Source: Betaproteobacteria bacterium (GTDB taxonomy: Bacteria > Pseudomonadota > Gammaproteobacteria > Burkholderiales > Rhodocyclaceae). Taken from it: a stretch of DNA of 64,000 nucleotides. Shown in pieces: positions 46,340 through 54,551 of the stretch (position 1 is the first letter of the stretch; every line of letters starts with the position of its first letter). The DNA is taken from positions 1-64,000 of the forward strand of contig JADJXY010000002.1 in assembly GCA_016720065.1 (NCBI GenBank), written 5' to 3'. The notes under the pieces are model-generated. The model searched no databases. It was given only the letters and a program-made list of their open reading frames with translations, and had not been told where the DNA came from. Made by a program: the position numbers and the translations under genes.

Positions 46340-46660
46340 ATGGACACCAAGGGAATCGAAGACATGTTGGGCGTGCTGCGGGCCACCGCAGCCCAGGCGG
46401 CTGGAAAGCCCGCCGAATCAGCCGCTTCGGCGGGCGGTGCTGATTTTTCCCAGGTGCTCAGGCAGTCCATCGACAAGGTCAATGCCGCCCAGGTCCAGGC
46501 CCAGGGGATGGCGGAAAAAATTGCCGGTGGCGATACCTCCCAGAACCTGCACGAAGTCATGATCGCCCTGCAGACCGCCAGCGTTTCCTTCCAGGAGATG
46601 GTCCAGGTGCGCAATAAACTGGTGAATGCCTACCAGGACATCATGAACATGCAGGTCTGA
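46340..46660 (+). CDS. fliE: Flagellar hook-basal body protein FliE
   Basis: 106 residues: MDTKGIEDMLGVLRATAAQA, then DFSQVLRQSIDKVNAAQVQA and the conserved end HEVMIALQTASVSFQEMVQV, VRNKLVNAYQDIMNMQV. Links MS ring to rod. Separated from the fliF operon by fleSR. Convergent with the eptA-like gene. Confidence 0.96.
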   Translation: MDTKGIEDMLGVLRATAAQAAGKPAESAASAGGADFSQVLRQSIDKVNAAQVQAQGMAEKIAGGDTSQNLHEVMIALQTASVSFQEMVQVRNKLVNAYQDIMNMQV

Positions 46661-46711
46661 CGCCCTGCGAGGTTGTGGCGGTTCCAGGCGGGGATTCCTT
46701 CCGCCAAGTGG

Positions 46712-48331
46712 CTATTCCGGCGGACGCGCGCCTTCCAGCATGTCCAGTTCCTTGCGGTATGTCGCTGTCTCGATTTCCAGCAGGCCGAGGACGGTGTGAA
46801 AGAGATTGTCGTGGGTGAATCGCTGCTGCAGTTTCTTGGCCAGGGCGGGGACATCCACATCCCGGTTGGATGGGCCAAACCAAAGGATCGCCGGTACGTG
46901 AAGCTGGCTGTCGGGGGCGATCGCGCGGGGCAGTCCGTGCAGGTAGATGCCTCGTTCGCCCAGGGATTCGCCGTGATCGCTCACGTAGAAAAGCGCAGTG
47001 TCGAACCTTGAGTCGTTGCGCTTGAGCAGCTCGATGACCTGCCCCAGGAAATGGTCCGTGTACAGAATGGCATTGTCGTAGGCGTTGCCGATCTCCTCGG
47101 CGCTGCAACGGTTCAGATCCTTGTCGTGGCAAGCCGGACGAAATTTTTCGAATTCGGGCGGGTAGCGTCGATAGTAGGCGGGGCCGTGATTTCCCATTTG
47201 GTGGAGGACGATCAGGATGTCTCCCTTGGGGCGTGAATCGATATAGTCCTGCAGGGACGTCAGCATTCCCACGTCGCGACATTCGTCGTCACAGCGCGGA
47301 TTGTTTTTCGGGGTCCGGTAATCGACGTAGGGAACTCGAAGCGCCACGCCTTTTGAGCTTGAATTGTTGTCCAGCCACAGGACGTTCACGCCGGCTCGCT
47401 GGGCGATGTCCAGCAGGTTTTCCTGCTGCAGCGCAAGCTGGGGATCGAATTTCTCCATCCCGAGGGCAGAGAACATGCAGGGCACCGATACCGCGGTGGA
47501 AGAGCCGCAGGCCCAGAAGTTCGTGAAGCTCAACCCCTTTTCCTGCCGCAAACGGGGGGTCGTATCCCTTGCGTAGCCATTGATGGAGAGCCGATCGACG
47601 CGTGCCGTTTCGCCAACCACCAGGAGGATCAGTTCGCGTCCCGCATCGTTCGCGGCGAGGTGGGAGTCGCTCGCGATGGGCTGTACGGTGTTGGTGTCGG
47701 CGGTCCCCGCGAGACCGGCTTTACCGTGGCGGACTGCGGCAACCAGCGGGGCTGCAGGATTGGCATAGGCGCGCAATGCCTTGTGCTCCCGCAGGAAGGA
47801 GGCAAAAAAATCGCCGGCGGCGACAAGCGAGAGGCCTGTGATCGCGGTCAGGACGGCGACCAAAGTCAGGCGGTGCAGGATTTCCTTTCGCCATCCGAGC
47901 CATTTCAGGGGGATCAGCCAGAGCAGTGTTGCCGGCCCCAGGCCCAGGAAGAGGATGTAAGCGAGCAACTTGGGAGTGACGAGATCCAGGGCCTCGTCCC
48001 ATTGCGTCTCGGCTGCATTGCGCAACATGTCCCCATTGATCGCTACGCCAAAGCTGTCCATGAAATAGGCGCACACCGCGGCCACAAGGCACAGGAGCGT
48101 CAGGATGGGCTTCGCAGCACGGCCGAGCGTGAAAGGGGCGAGCAGAAGGGCGGTGACGGCGATCAGTGATACGGCCAGGGAAGCGATGGCGAGTAGGGTC
48201 GTCCCATGGGGCGGAAAGACTGCCACGACGCGCGAGAAGAACGCCGCATTGGCGCAGGCAACCCAAAAGCATGCCACCGCGAGAAGCATGGTGTGGGAAG
48301 ACATTGCCCGGCGGCACAGGCGGGAAATCAT
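46712..48331 (-). CDS. EptA-like phosphoethanolamine transferase
   Basis: 539 residues: four or five N-terminal membrane helices (to about residue 175), then a periplasmic sulfatase-fold domain. Zinc ligand Glu241 in VVGETAR, nucleophile Thr279 in CGSSTAVSVPCMFSAL, and DHGESLGERGIYLHG near the end are present. Transfers phosphoethanolamine to lipid A or another acceptor. Start ATG 48331 fits the first helix. Its position within flagellar genes recalls Campylobacter EptC, which also modifies the rod protein FlgG; that link is inference. The 229 bases upstream show nothing clear. Confidence 0.9.
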   Translation of the reverse strand: MISRLCRRAMSSHTMLLAVACFWVACANAAFFSRVVAVFPPHGTTLLAIASLAVSLIAVTALLLAPFTLGRAAKPILTLLCLVAAVCAYFMDSFGVAINGDMLRNAAETQWDEALDLVTPKLLAYILFLGLGPATLLWLIPLKWLGWRKEILHRLTLVAVLTAITGLSLVAAGDFFASFLREHKALRAYANPAAPLVAAVRHGKAGLAGTADTNTVQPIASDSHLAANDAGRELILLVVGETARVDRLSINGYARDTTPRLRQEKGLSFTNFWACGSSTAVSVPCMFSALGMEKFDPQLALQQENLLDIAQRAGVNVLWLDNNSSSKGVALRVPYVDYRTPKNNPRCDDECRDVGMLTSLQDYIDSRPKGDILIVLHQMGNHGPAYYRRYPPEFEKFRPACHDKDLNRCSAEEIGNAYDNAILYTDHFLGQVIELLKRNDSRFDTALFYVSDHGESLGERGIYLHGLPRAIAPDSQLHVPAILWFGPSNRDVDVPALAKKLQQRFTHDNLFHTVLGLLEIETATYRKELDMLEGARPPE

Positions 48332-48560
48332 CCTGGAAGCCTCTGTTGGACGAGCCCGACGCTGTATTCGTCGGGGGGGCGTGTGGCGCGAAGGGACGCC
48401 GTGGCGGGCTCGTGCCTGCGCGGCAGCGTGACCAAACCCGGTGCCCGCGCGGATGCGCCGGCGGGCTGGTGGCGATGCCCGCCGAGGGGCGATGAGCGGG
48501 CATGTGCGGTGTGCCGAAACACCCTGAATCTGTCCAGCCGAGGCCTTGGCGCAAGGGCTT

Positions 48561-49427
48561 TCACGGCTGGGGGCCGGGCTCCCGGGTCCGGAAACCCTGG
48601 CGCTCCAGGCGTGTGACGAAACGCTCCACCAGTGCTCGTTGCGCGCGCGAGAGTTCGACGAACTCGCAGCCCAGACGCACGTGGGCGAGTCCGGATTCCG
48701 CCGTGTGGGGGGCAAGGCTGCGCACGACCAGATCAGCCGCGACGACCCCCGCTTCCGGCAATTCGATGCGACAGCGGCCGGTGTGGGTGCCCGGCGGGAG
48801 GAGGGGCGCCAGGGATTCGGGCAGGGCGAGGCAGGCGCCTCCCCCGCTGATGTCCAGAATGCGCAGGACTTCGGTCAGGGGGGCCACCTCCGGACGAGGC
48901 AATTCAAGCCGACAGGTGAGCGTCGGCGCCAGGGGGGTATCGAGCCGGAAATACTCCCGCCTCTGCAAGCGCAGGAGCGAAGCGGGCAGGGGGGCCGCAA
49001 GGGCGGGCTTGCCCTCGTGGTTCACGGCTTCCAGGCGGGAAAGATAAAACTGGACCTTCACCCGATCCTGGCGGGCGGCGACGATCAGTTTTTGGGTGGA
49101 CAGCGCCTGATCGTTGGCCCCGGCGCTGTTGCCGGGGTCGAGAATCAGGCGGTCGGCGGCGTCGTCCACGGCGAGGACGCTGGAAAGAAAGAAGTGGCCG
49201 GCGGCATCGTAGTAGACCGTCACCAGGGCCTTCTGACGCAGCAGGGCGCGCAGGACGAAGAGAATTTCCGTCCTGCGCTGCAGGAGATAGGGGCCGAAGC
49301 GGTCGCCGTGCTCCAGTTCCAGGTCGGCGAGCGGCGGGAGGTGCGGGGAATGCGGGGGAGAGGCGGTCAAGATCGGCACGCTCCTGGAGGGCAGAGGAGC
49401 GAGTTTACCCCAGCCCGGCCCGCTCAC
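48561..49427 (-). CDS. ycgR: YcgR-type flagellar brake, PilZ protein
   Basis: 288 residues if begun at GTG 49427, which overlaps the previous stop (GTGA); a TTG at 49370 with AGGAG upstream would give 269. YcgR N-domain (LQRRTEILFVLRALLRQKAL; YYDAAGHFFLSSVLAVDDAA) then PilZ with c-di-GMP motifs RLQRREYFRLD and DISGGGACL. Slows the motor when c-di-GMP rises. The GGDEF-EAL protein at 25.3 kb is one possible source of signal. Confidence 0.88.
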   Translation of the reverse strand: MSGPGWGKLAPLPSRSVPILTASPPHSPHLPPLADLELEHGDRFGPYLLQRRTEILFVLRALLRQKALVTVYYDAAGHFFLSSVLAVDDAADRLILDPGNSAGANDQALSTQKLIVAARQDRVKVQFYLSRLEAVNHEGKPALAAPLPASLLRLQRREYFRLDTPLAPTLTCRLELPRPEVAPLTEVLRILDISGGGACLALPESLAPLLPPGTHTGRCRIELPEAGVVAADLVVRSLAPHTAESGLAHVRLGCEFVELSRAQRALVERFVTRLERQGFRTREPGPQP

Positions 49428-49708
49428 AGCGGCTCGGTCTCGCCCTGTTCCAGGCGGTAGAGCCAGGCCAGCAGTTCGGCGACGGCCCGGTAGAGCTGGG
49501 GGGGAATGTGCTGGTCCAGGTCCACCTGCATGAGCAGGGAGACGAGTTCCGGCGACTCATGCACGTAGACGCCGTGCTCCCGGGCGCGGGAAATGATTTC
49601 TTCGGCCACCAGGCCCCGTCCCCGGGCGACGACCCGGGGGGCGGCGTCGGTCTGGCGGTAGGCCAGGGCGACCGCCTCGCGCTGGGGATCATTCTCCGGA
49701 GGCGGCAT
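49424..49708 (-). CDS. FhlB-like protein (FlhB C-terminal tail homologue)
   Basis: 94 residues from ATG 49708: AVALAYRQTDAAPRVVARGR, EEIISRAREHGVYVHESPEL, DQHIPPQLYRAVAELLAWLY. This aligns with the cytoplasmic end of FlhB but lacks the NPTH autocleavage site, as in FhlB/YlqH proteins that can partly replace the FlhB tail. Overlaps the FliK-like gene upstream and ycgR downstream. Confidence 0.85.
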   Translation of the reverse strand: MPPPENDPQREAVALAYRQTDAAPRVVARGRGLVAEEIISRAREHGVYVHESPELVSLLMQVDLDQHIPPQLYRAVAELLAWLYRLEQGETEPL

Positions 49709-50870
49709 GATCGAAGTGCAGCCCGGCAAGGCTCAGGCCGGCGTCGGCCAGGCGGTGGGCGAGAAGATTTCCCTTGCCGCTCAGCAGGGCGGTGGTGGTG
49801 GCGTCACCGGCACTCAGGCTCAAATCCACCCCGCCCTGGGCATCGAGACGCAGGGTGGCGTCGATGGCGCCCAGGCGAGGCAGGGTGAGGCGCAGCCGGG
49901 TGGTCCAGCGGCGGCTGTCGGCGCCCTCCTCCCCCGGGCGCGACTGCGGCGCATCCTCGATGTCCCACTCCAGGGTCTGGCCCGGCCAGATTTGCCCCTG
50001 CCAGGACAGGACCTGGGTGGCCAGGGCGTCGAGCTGTTGCTGCACCAGGGGCGTCAGGGTCGCCGGCAACCCCGGGGCCATGGCCTGCTGCCCCTCGCGC
50101 AGGGCGGCGGTGCTTGCCGAGGGCGACTCGGCCGGGGCGGGCGAAGCGGGGACGGAGCTCTCCGCCAGGGCAGCCCTGGCTGTGGCCCCCGCGGCGGGGG
50201 CAAGGGAAGGCGCTTCGGCCTGAAGCGCGGTGCCCTCCGTCGCCTGGGCCGGCGGAGGAGGCGCGACCACCGGGGTCGACAGGCGCCCCTGGGGTTCCTC
50301 CAGCAGCGCCGCGGTGGGCATCTGCCCGGCGACCCAGCGGGCCTGGTGGGATTCGTAGAACAGGCCGCTCTTGACCACGGCTTCTTGCAGGACCGGGGCC
50401 AGTTGGGCGGCGTCGCCCGGCGCTCCGCTCAGGAGGGGGCGGCTGGCGTTGAGGGGGGCAGGAGGCGCCCGGTCTCCGGGGGCACCGATTTCGGACATGA
50501 GGGTGCCGATCAGGCGGGCGGCGGGGCTCAGGGTGGTGGCGACCGAATCGCCGGGGGTCTTCGCCGTCTGGGTGCTGCGCTCGGCTACGGCGGCGAGGAC
50601 GAGGCGATTGCCGCGTTCGACCACCTCCAGTTCCAGGGTGTCGCCAGGCTTGGCCGCGAAGGGCAGGGCGAGGGTGACTTCGCGCTGGGCCACGGCGGCC
50701 CGGTAGGTGCCATTGGGAAGGAGGGCCTGGATTTCCGCCAGGATGCGCTGGCCGGGAACCAGGTCGCTGAGGACGTCCTTGAGTTGCTGGGCCGGAATGG
50801 CCGGCTGTGGCGCCGCGGGTTGCTCGGGGAGTACGAGCCGCAGCCGGGCGGCGACGTCGGCGGGGATCAT
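49689..50870 (-). CDS. Second FliK-like protein
   Basis: 393 residues. N-terminal part (LPGQRILAEIQALLPNGTYRA-type beta region), long Ala/Pro linker, C-terminal domain similar to the FliK hook-control fold (ALATQVLSWQGQIWPGQTLE; RLRLTLPRLGAIDATLRLDA; LAHRLADAGLSLAGLHFDHA). A true fliK lies at 37.2 kb, so this is an extra family member next to the FhlB-like gene; the pair may act together on export switching. Overlaps fliT by four bases. Confidence 0.78.
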   Translation of the reverse strand: MIPADVAARLRLVLPEQPAAPQPAIPAQQLKDVLSDLVPGQRILAEIQALLPNGTYRAAVAQREVTLALPFAAKPGDTLELEVVERGNRLVLAAVAERSTQTAKTPGDSVATTLSPAARLIGTLMSEIGAPGDRAPPAPLNASRPLLSGAPGDAAQLAPVLQEAVVKSGLFYESHQARWVAGQMPTAALLEEPQGRLSTPVVAPPPPAQATEGTALQAEAPSLAPAAGATARAALAESSVPASPAPAESPSASTAALREGQQAMAPGLPATLTPLVQQQLDALATQVLSWQGQIWPGQTLEWDIEDAPQSRPGEEGADSRRWTTRLRLTLPRLGAIDATLRLDAQGGVDLSLSAGDATTTALLSGKGNLLAHRLADAGLSLAGLHFDHAASGE

Positions 50871-51163
50871 CGGGCTGCCGGGTTGCTCAGGGTCTCCAGC
50901 AGGCGACCCACGTCAGCCAGCCAGGGGCCGGCGTGTCCGGACAGGGCGGCATGGCGATCCAGGGTGGCAGCCAGGAGCGACTTGGCCTCGGCGCGTTCGG
51001 CGGCGTCCAGGGCCGGGGGACTCGTCTGGGCGAAAGCTTCGAAAAGAAGCTGGTGGCGGGAGGACTCCTCGGCCAATGCCTCCCACTGGCCGCCCTGGGC
51101 CAGACTCAGGAGCCGCTCCGCGTGCCCGGCGAGCGCCCGGAGGCTGTCCAGGTAGGCGGCCAT
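50867..51163 (-). CDS. fliT: Flagellar chaperone FliT
   Basis: 98 residues, all-helical (MAAYLDSLRALAGHAERLLS; WEALAEESSRHQLLFEAFAQ). Size and position after fliS identify it; FliT binds FliD. Start ATG 51163; a TTG two codons earlier is possible. Confidence 0.75.
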   Translation of the reverse strand: MAAYLDSLRALAGHAERLLSLAQGGQWEALAEESSRHQLLFEAFAQTSPPALDAAERAEAKSLLAATLDRHAALSGHAGPWLADVGRLLETLSNPAAR

Positions 51164-51169
51164 GGCCAA

Positions 51170-51595
51170 TCAGGGGGCGGTGCCGGCGGCGGGGCCTTCG
51201 CTGACCTTGTCGCCGATTTCGACCCAGGCCGAATGGATTTCGCCCAGCAGGCGGGAGACCTCGTCCAGCGCGGCGAGGTCGTTGTGCAGATTGGCGTGCA
51301 GGAGGCGCCGCCCCATGTAGTCGTAGAGGGCGCAGAGGTCTTCGGAAAGCTTGCCGCCCCCTTCGAGATTGATGCTCGCCCGCAGGCCGTTCTGGATGAT
51401 GTCGATGGCCTTGGAGATGGCCATGCCCTTTTTGGGAATGTCGCCGGCTTCCATGCCGTAGCGGGCGCCGGCCAGGGCCTGCCTGGCCCCGTCGAAGAGC
51501 ATCAGGATGAGCTGGTAGGGGCTCGCCGAGCGGACGGCGGTTTCCAGCCCGACGGTTTCGTAGGCTTTGAGCGGATTGAGCTGGGACGCGAACAT
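51170..51595 (-). CDS. fliS: Flagellin export chaperone FliS
   Basis: 141 residues: LKAYETVGLETAVRSASPYQ, LILMLFDGARQALAGARYGM, KAIDIIQNGLRASINLEGGG, LCALYDYMGRRLLHANLHND. All FliS motifs present. Holds flagellin unfolded before export. 18 bases after fliD. Confidence 0.96.
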   Translation of the reverse strand: MFASQLNPLKAYETVGLETAVRSASPYQLILMLFDGARQALAGARYGMEAGDIPKKGMAISKAIDIIQNGLRASINLEGGGKLSEDLCALYDYMGRRLLHANLHNDLAALDEVSRLLGEIHSAWVEIGDKVSEGPAAGTAP

Positions 51596-51613
51596 GGGGG
51601 CTATCTTAACCGA

Positions 51614-52984
51614 TCAGCCGAGGCTGGCCAGTTGTTGCGTCAGGTAGGCGGACTGGGTCTGCAACTGGCTCATGAGTTTGTCCAGGGCCGTGAACTGCTT
51701 GGAATAGCGCGCCTCGACAGCATCGACCCGGCGCTGCAACTCCTCGCGCCGCGTCTCCAGGTTGTCGATGAGCGTATCCAGGGACGCCTGGCGGATGGTG
51801 ATCGTTCCCTCCAGGTCCACCAGGGCTTCGGCGGCGGTCTGGAAGGCCGAACCGAAGGCGGTGACGGTGCTGCTGACGCCGCTCAGGTTGGCCGCCAGGG
51901 CTTCGGAGAATTCGTCTTCGTCCAGGAGCAGACTGCCGTCGGATTGCAACGAGATGCCCAGGTCGGCCAGGGTGGGGTAGGCGGTGCTGATGCCGCTGGG
52001 GGAGGAAAAGAGCACTTCCCGCAGCTTGTTATTGACCGTGCTGACCGTGCCGTCGCCGGTCAGGACCGAGCCGGACTGGGTCGTGGTGTCGTACTTGGTG
52101 AGTTCCTTGGACAGGCTGTTCAGATCGTTCCAGGCGGTGACGAAGGCCTGGATGCGCTCGATCATGCCGGCGTTGTCGTTGCCGATATTCAGTGTCGTGG
52201 CGTCGGTCGGTTGCAGCGGGTCGTGGGCCTTCTTGAGGGTGAGGGTCACCCCGGTCATGGCCTCGGACAGGGTATTGGTAGAGGACGTGACCAGAACGCC
52301 TTCCACGTAGGCCTCGGCATCCTGGGCGGCGGCTTTCTCGGTGAAGGCGACGCTGGGGCTGATGGGGTCGTAGGTGAGGCCCACCAGACCGCCCGAGCCG
52401 GTGAGGCGGATGGTGTTTTCCACGCCGGTCTCGTCGCTGGTGAGCATGAGTTGCTTGCCACCGGCGCCGTTGATGATGGTGGCCGAGATGCCCGCGTCGG
52501 CATCGTTGATCGCTGCCCGCAGTTCCTCGATGGTGCTGCCGGTGAAATTGATGGTGACGGGCGAAGTGCCGCTCTTGGCGACAAAGCTGCCGCCGGAGAT
52601 GTTCCCCAGTTCCAGGGTCAGCGTCCCCGCCGAGACCGAGGGGGCGGTGGCGGAAAGGAGCTTGTTGGCCTGGGCAAGCCGTTCCACGCGCAGCGAGAAG
52701 CTGCCCGGGGCGGCATAGCCGGTGGCCGAAGCGGAGGCGTACTCCTCGTCGGCCACGGTGGCGGAAAAGCCCTTGAAGCCGGCCTCGGTGGCGATGTCCT
52801 CGGCGGCGCTGGCGAAGGTCTCGACAGCGCTCTGGATACGCCCGATGGCCGAAAGCTGGTTCTTGAAGCTGGTCTGGCGGGTATTGAGCTGGGTGATGGG
52901 CACGCTTTCGGCGGCCACCAGTTTGCTCAGGAGGGAACTGAGATCGATCCCGGTTCCCACTCCGAGGGATGAGACGCTGGGCAT
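51614..52984 (-). CDS. fliD: Flagellar cap protein FliD (HAP2)
   Basis: 456 residues from ATG 52984: MPSVSSLGVGTGIDLSSLLS then VAAESVPITQLNTRQTSFKN, the FliD N-terminal leg. The central block contains VTLTLKKAHDPLQPT and the C-terminal coiled-coil leg ends RYSKQFTALDKLMSQLQTQS, AYLTQQLASLG. Caps the filament and folds flagellin. Preceded by GGAGGG at good distance. Confidence 0.95.
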   Translation of the reverse strand: MPSVSSLGVGTGIDLSSLLSKLVAAESVPITQLNTRQTSFKNQLSAIGRIQSAVETFASAAEDIATEAGFKGFSATVADEEYASASATGYAAPGSFSLRVERLAQANKLLSATAPSVSAGTLTLELGNISGGSFVAKSGTSPVTINFTGSTIEELRAAINDADAGISATIINGAGGKQLMLTSDETGVENTIRLTGSGGLVGLTYDPISPSVAFTEKAAAQDAEAYVEGVLVTSSTNTLSEAMTGVTLTLKKAHDPLQPTDATTLNIGNDNAGMIERIQAFVTAWNDLNSLSKELTKYDTTTQSGSVLTGDGTVSTVNNKLREVLFSSPSGISTAYPTLADLGISLQSDGSLLLDEDEFSEALAANLSGVSSTVTAFGSAFQTAAEALVDLEGTITIRQASLDTLIDNLETRREELQRRVDAVEARYSKQFTALDKLMSQLQTQSAYLTQQLASLG

Positions 52985-53015
52985 GGCGCCCTCCTTGCCG
53001 CGGGACCGCCGCCGG

Positions 53016-53441
53016 TCAGGCGGTCTGCTTGATGATGAGTCCCTGAAGCTTGTCCAGGGCCTTGGCCAGTTCGACCACTTCCTTGGACGGCATCTGCCGG
53101 ATGACTTCCTTGGTTTCCTTGTCGACGACCTTGATGACGCGAATGCCACTATCTTCATCGACCGAGAACTGTACATCGCTGGCGGCGCTTTCGACGAATT
53201 TCTTTACCCGCTCCACGGCGTCGCGCACCGTCTTGGCGTCGGGCTCGTCGCGGGCCTCGGACTTCTGGGCATTGACCGCCACCGAGCGCTTATCCACGGC
53301 GGCGACGACGGATTCCTGACCGTCGACGCCTTGCACGCGGGCGCTGGCGGCGTCGTGAGGCAGGTTGGCTTCGGTCCGAGCTCCCTGACCAGGCAGGGGC
53401 AGCGGAACGACGCCCTGGGCGGTAACCGATGAGATGGCCAT
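53016..53441 (-). CDS. flaG: FlaG family protein
   Basis: 141 residues: a variable N-terminus then the conserved FlaG domain AVERVKKFVESAASDVQFSV, DEDSGIRVIKVVDKETKEVI, RQMPSKEVVELAKALDKLQG. Influences filament length. Between fliC and fliD as usual. Confidence 0.93.
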   Translation of the reverse strand: MAISSVTAQGVVPLPLPGQGARTEANLPHDAASARVQGVDGQESVVAAVDKRSVAVNAQKSEARDEPDAKTVRDAVERVKKFVESAASDVQFSVDEDSGIRVIKVVDKETKEVIRQMPSKEVVELAKALDKLQGLIIKQTA

Positions 53442-53466
53442 GATGTTCCCCTGTGTGTTGCGGCGA

Positions 53467-53497
53467 ATCGGCCCCGGCCTGCGCGGCGGGGGCCGAT
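53467..53497 (-). terminator. Hairpin between fliC and flaG
   Basis: ATCGGCCCC (53467-53475) pairs with GGGGCCGAT (53489-53497). No T-run follows, so it may end or stabilise the fliC message rather than act as a classical terminator. Confidence 0.4.
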
Positions 53498-53527
53498 CCG
53501 GTCTTCCTTAGGTCGTTCCCGCCGTGC

Positions 53528-54322
53528 TTAGCGGAGCAGGCTGAGGACGTTGTTGGGAATCGCGTTGGCCTGGGACACCATCGCCGTGCCGGCCTGCTGC
53601 AGAATCTGGTAGCGGGTCAGCGAAGCGGTTTCGGAAGCGAAGTCCGCGTCCATGATCCGGCTGCGGGCAGCGGTCTGGTTCTCACGGGCCGACTCCAGAT
53701 AGGTGATGGTGCTGTTCAGGCGGGAATTGACGCCACCGATGGTGGAACGCTGGGAGGCCATGGAGTTGATCCAGGCATCGACACTGGACAGAGCCGTCGA
53801 GGCGCCGCCGGTGGTGGAGACGTCGGTCCCGGTGATGTCGGTGCTGGTGAAGGTGGCCGACAGGGTATCGGAAGCGTTGGAGCCGACCTGGAAGGTGAAG
53901 CTGCCGAAGACGCTGGTGCCGTTGATCTGGGCGGCGCCCTGGACCCGGTTGGCTTCCGCCTGGAGTTGCGAGAATTCGTTGTTGATGAAGCCGCGCTCCG
54001 TGTCGCCGATGGCGCCGTTGAGCGACTGGGTGGCCAGTTCGCGCATGCGCTGCAACATTTCGCTGACGCTGGCCAGTGCGCTGTCGGCCGTCTGGGCGTA
54101 GGAAATGCCGTCGGAGGCGTTGCGCATGGCGACGGTCAGGCCGCGGGACTGCGCTTCCATCTTGGAGGCAACTGCCAGACCGGCGGCGTCGTCCAGGGAG
54201 GAGTTAACCCGCAGGCCGGAAGACAGGCGCTCGATGGCGGTGGAAAGGCCCATCGCATTCTTGTTCAGATGGCGTTGGGAGTTGAGCGAATAAACGTTGG
54301 TAAAGACGATTGAGGCAGGCAT
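53528..54322 (-). CDS. fliC: Flagellin
   Basis: 264 residues, a short flagellin made almost only of the conserved D0/D1 helices: VYSLNSQRHLNKNAMGLSTA, ERLSSGLRVNSSLDDAAGLA at the start and ARSRIMDADFASETASLTRY, QILQQAGTAMVSQANAIPNN at the end. The central variable region (about residues 140-190) is Ser/Thr-rich, offering O-glycosylation sites. Start ATG 54322 with GAGGAG upstream. Driven by the sigma-28 promoter at 54397-54423. Confidence 0.97.
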   Translation of the reverse strand: MPASIVFTNVYSLNSQRHLNKNAMGLSTAIERLSSGLRVNSSLDDAAGLAVASKMEAQSRGLTVAMRNASDGISYAQTADSALASVSEMLQRMRELATQSLNGAIGDTERGFINNEFSQLQAEANRVQGAAQINGTSVFGSFTFQVGSNASDTLSATFTSTDITGTDVSTTGGASTALSSVDAWINSMASQRSTIGGVNSRLNSTITYLESARENQTAARSRIMDADFASETASLTRYQILQQAGTAMVSQANAIPNNVLSLLR

Positions 54323-54396
54323 TTGGATTCTCCTCGGTTCCGGTGACTGAATCTCCGATGGGTCGAAGATGTTGCGGGATTGCTCCCTTGGACCCA

Positions 54397-54423
54397 ATTA
54401 CGACGCCCTGGAAAGAAACTTTA
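54397..54423 (-). promoter_or_regulatory. Sigma-28 (FliA) promoter of fliC
   Basis: On the minus strand TAAAGTTT (54423-54416), an 11-base spacer and GTCGTAAT (54404-54397) match the FliA consensus TAAAGTTT-N11-GCCGATAA. It lies 75 bases before the fliC ATG. Confidence 0.82.
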
Positions 54424-54551
54424 GGCCCTTCTTCACATTTTTGAGTGCCCCCGCCCGCCGCGTTCCCCGGGGGCGCAGTTGCCCCGCAGTTGTCTCTTTC
54501 GCGGGAGTGCTACACTCGCCGCGGATAAAAAAGTGAGGACGAGGACGCGCA

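Noticed and set aside
46661..46711. Terminator between convergent fliE and the eptA-like gene
   Set aside because: Only an imperfect GGCGG stem without T-run is visible.
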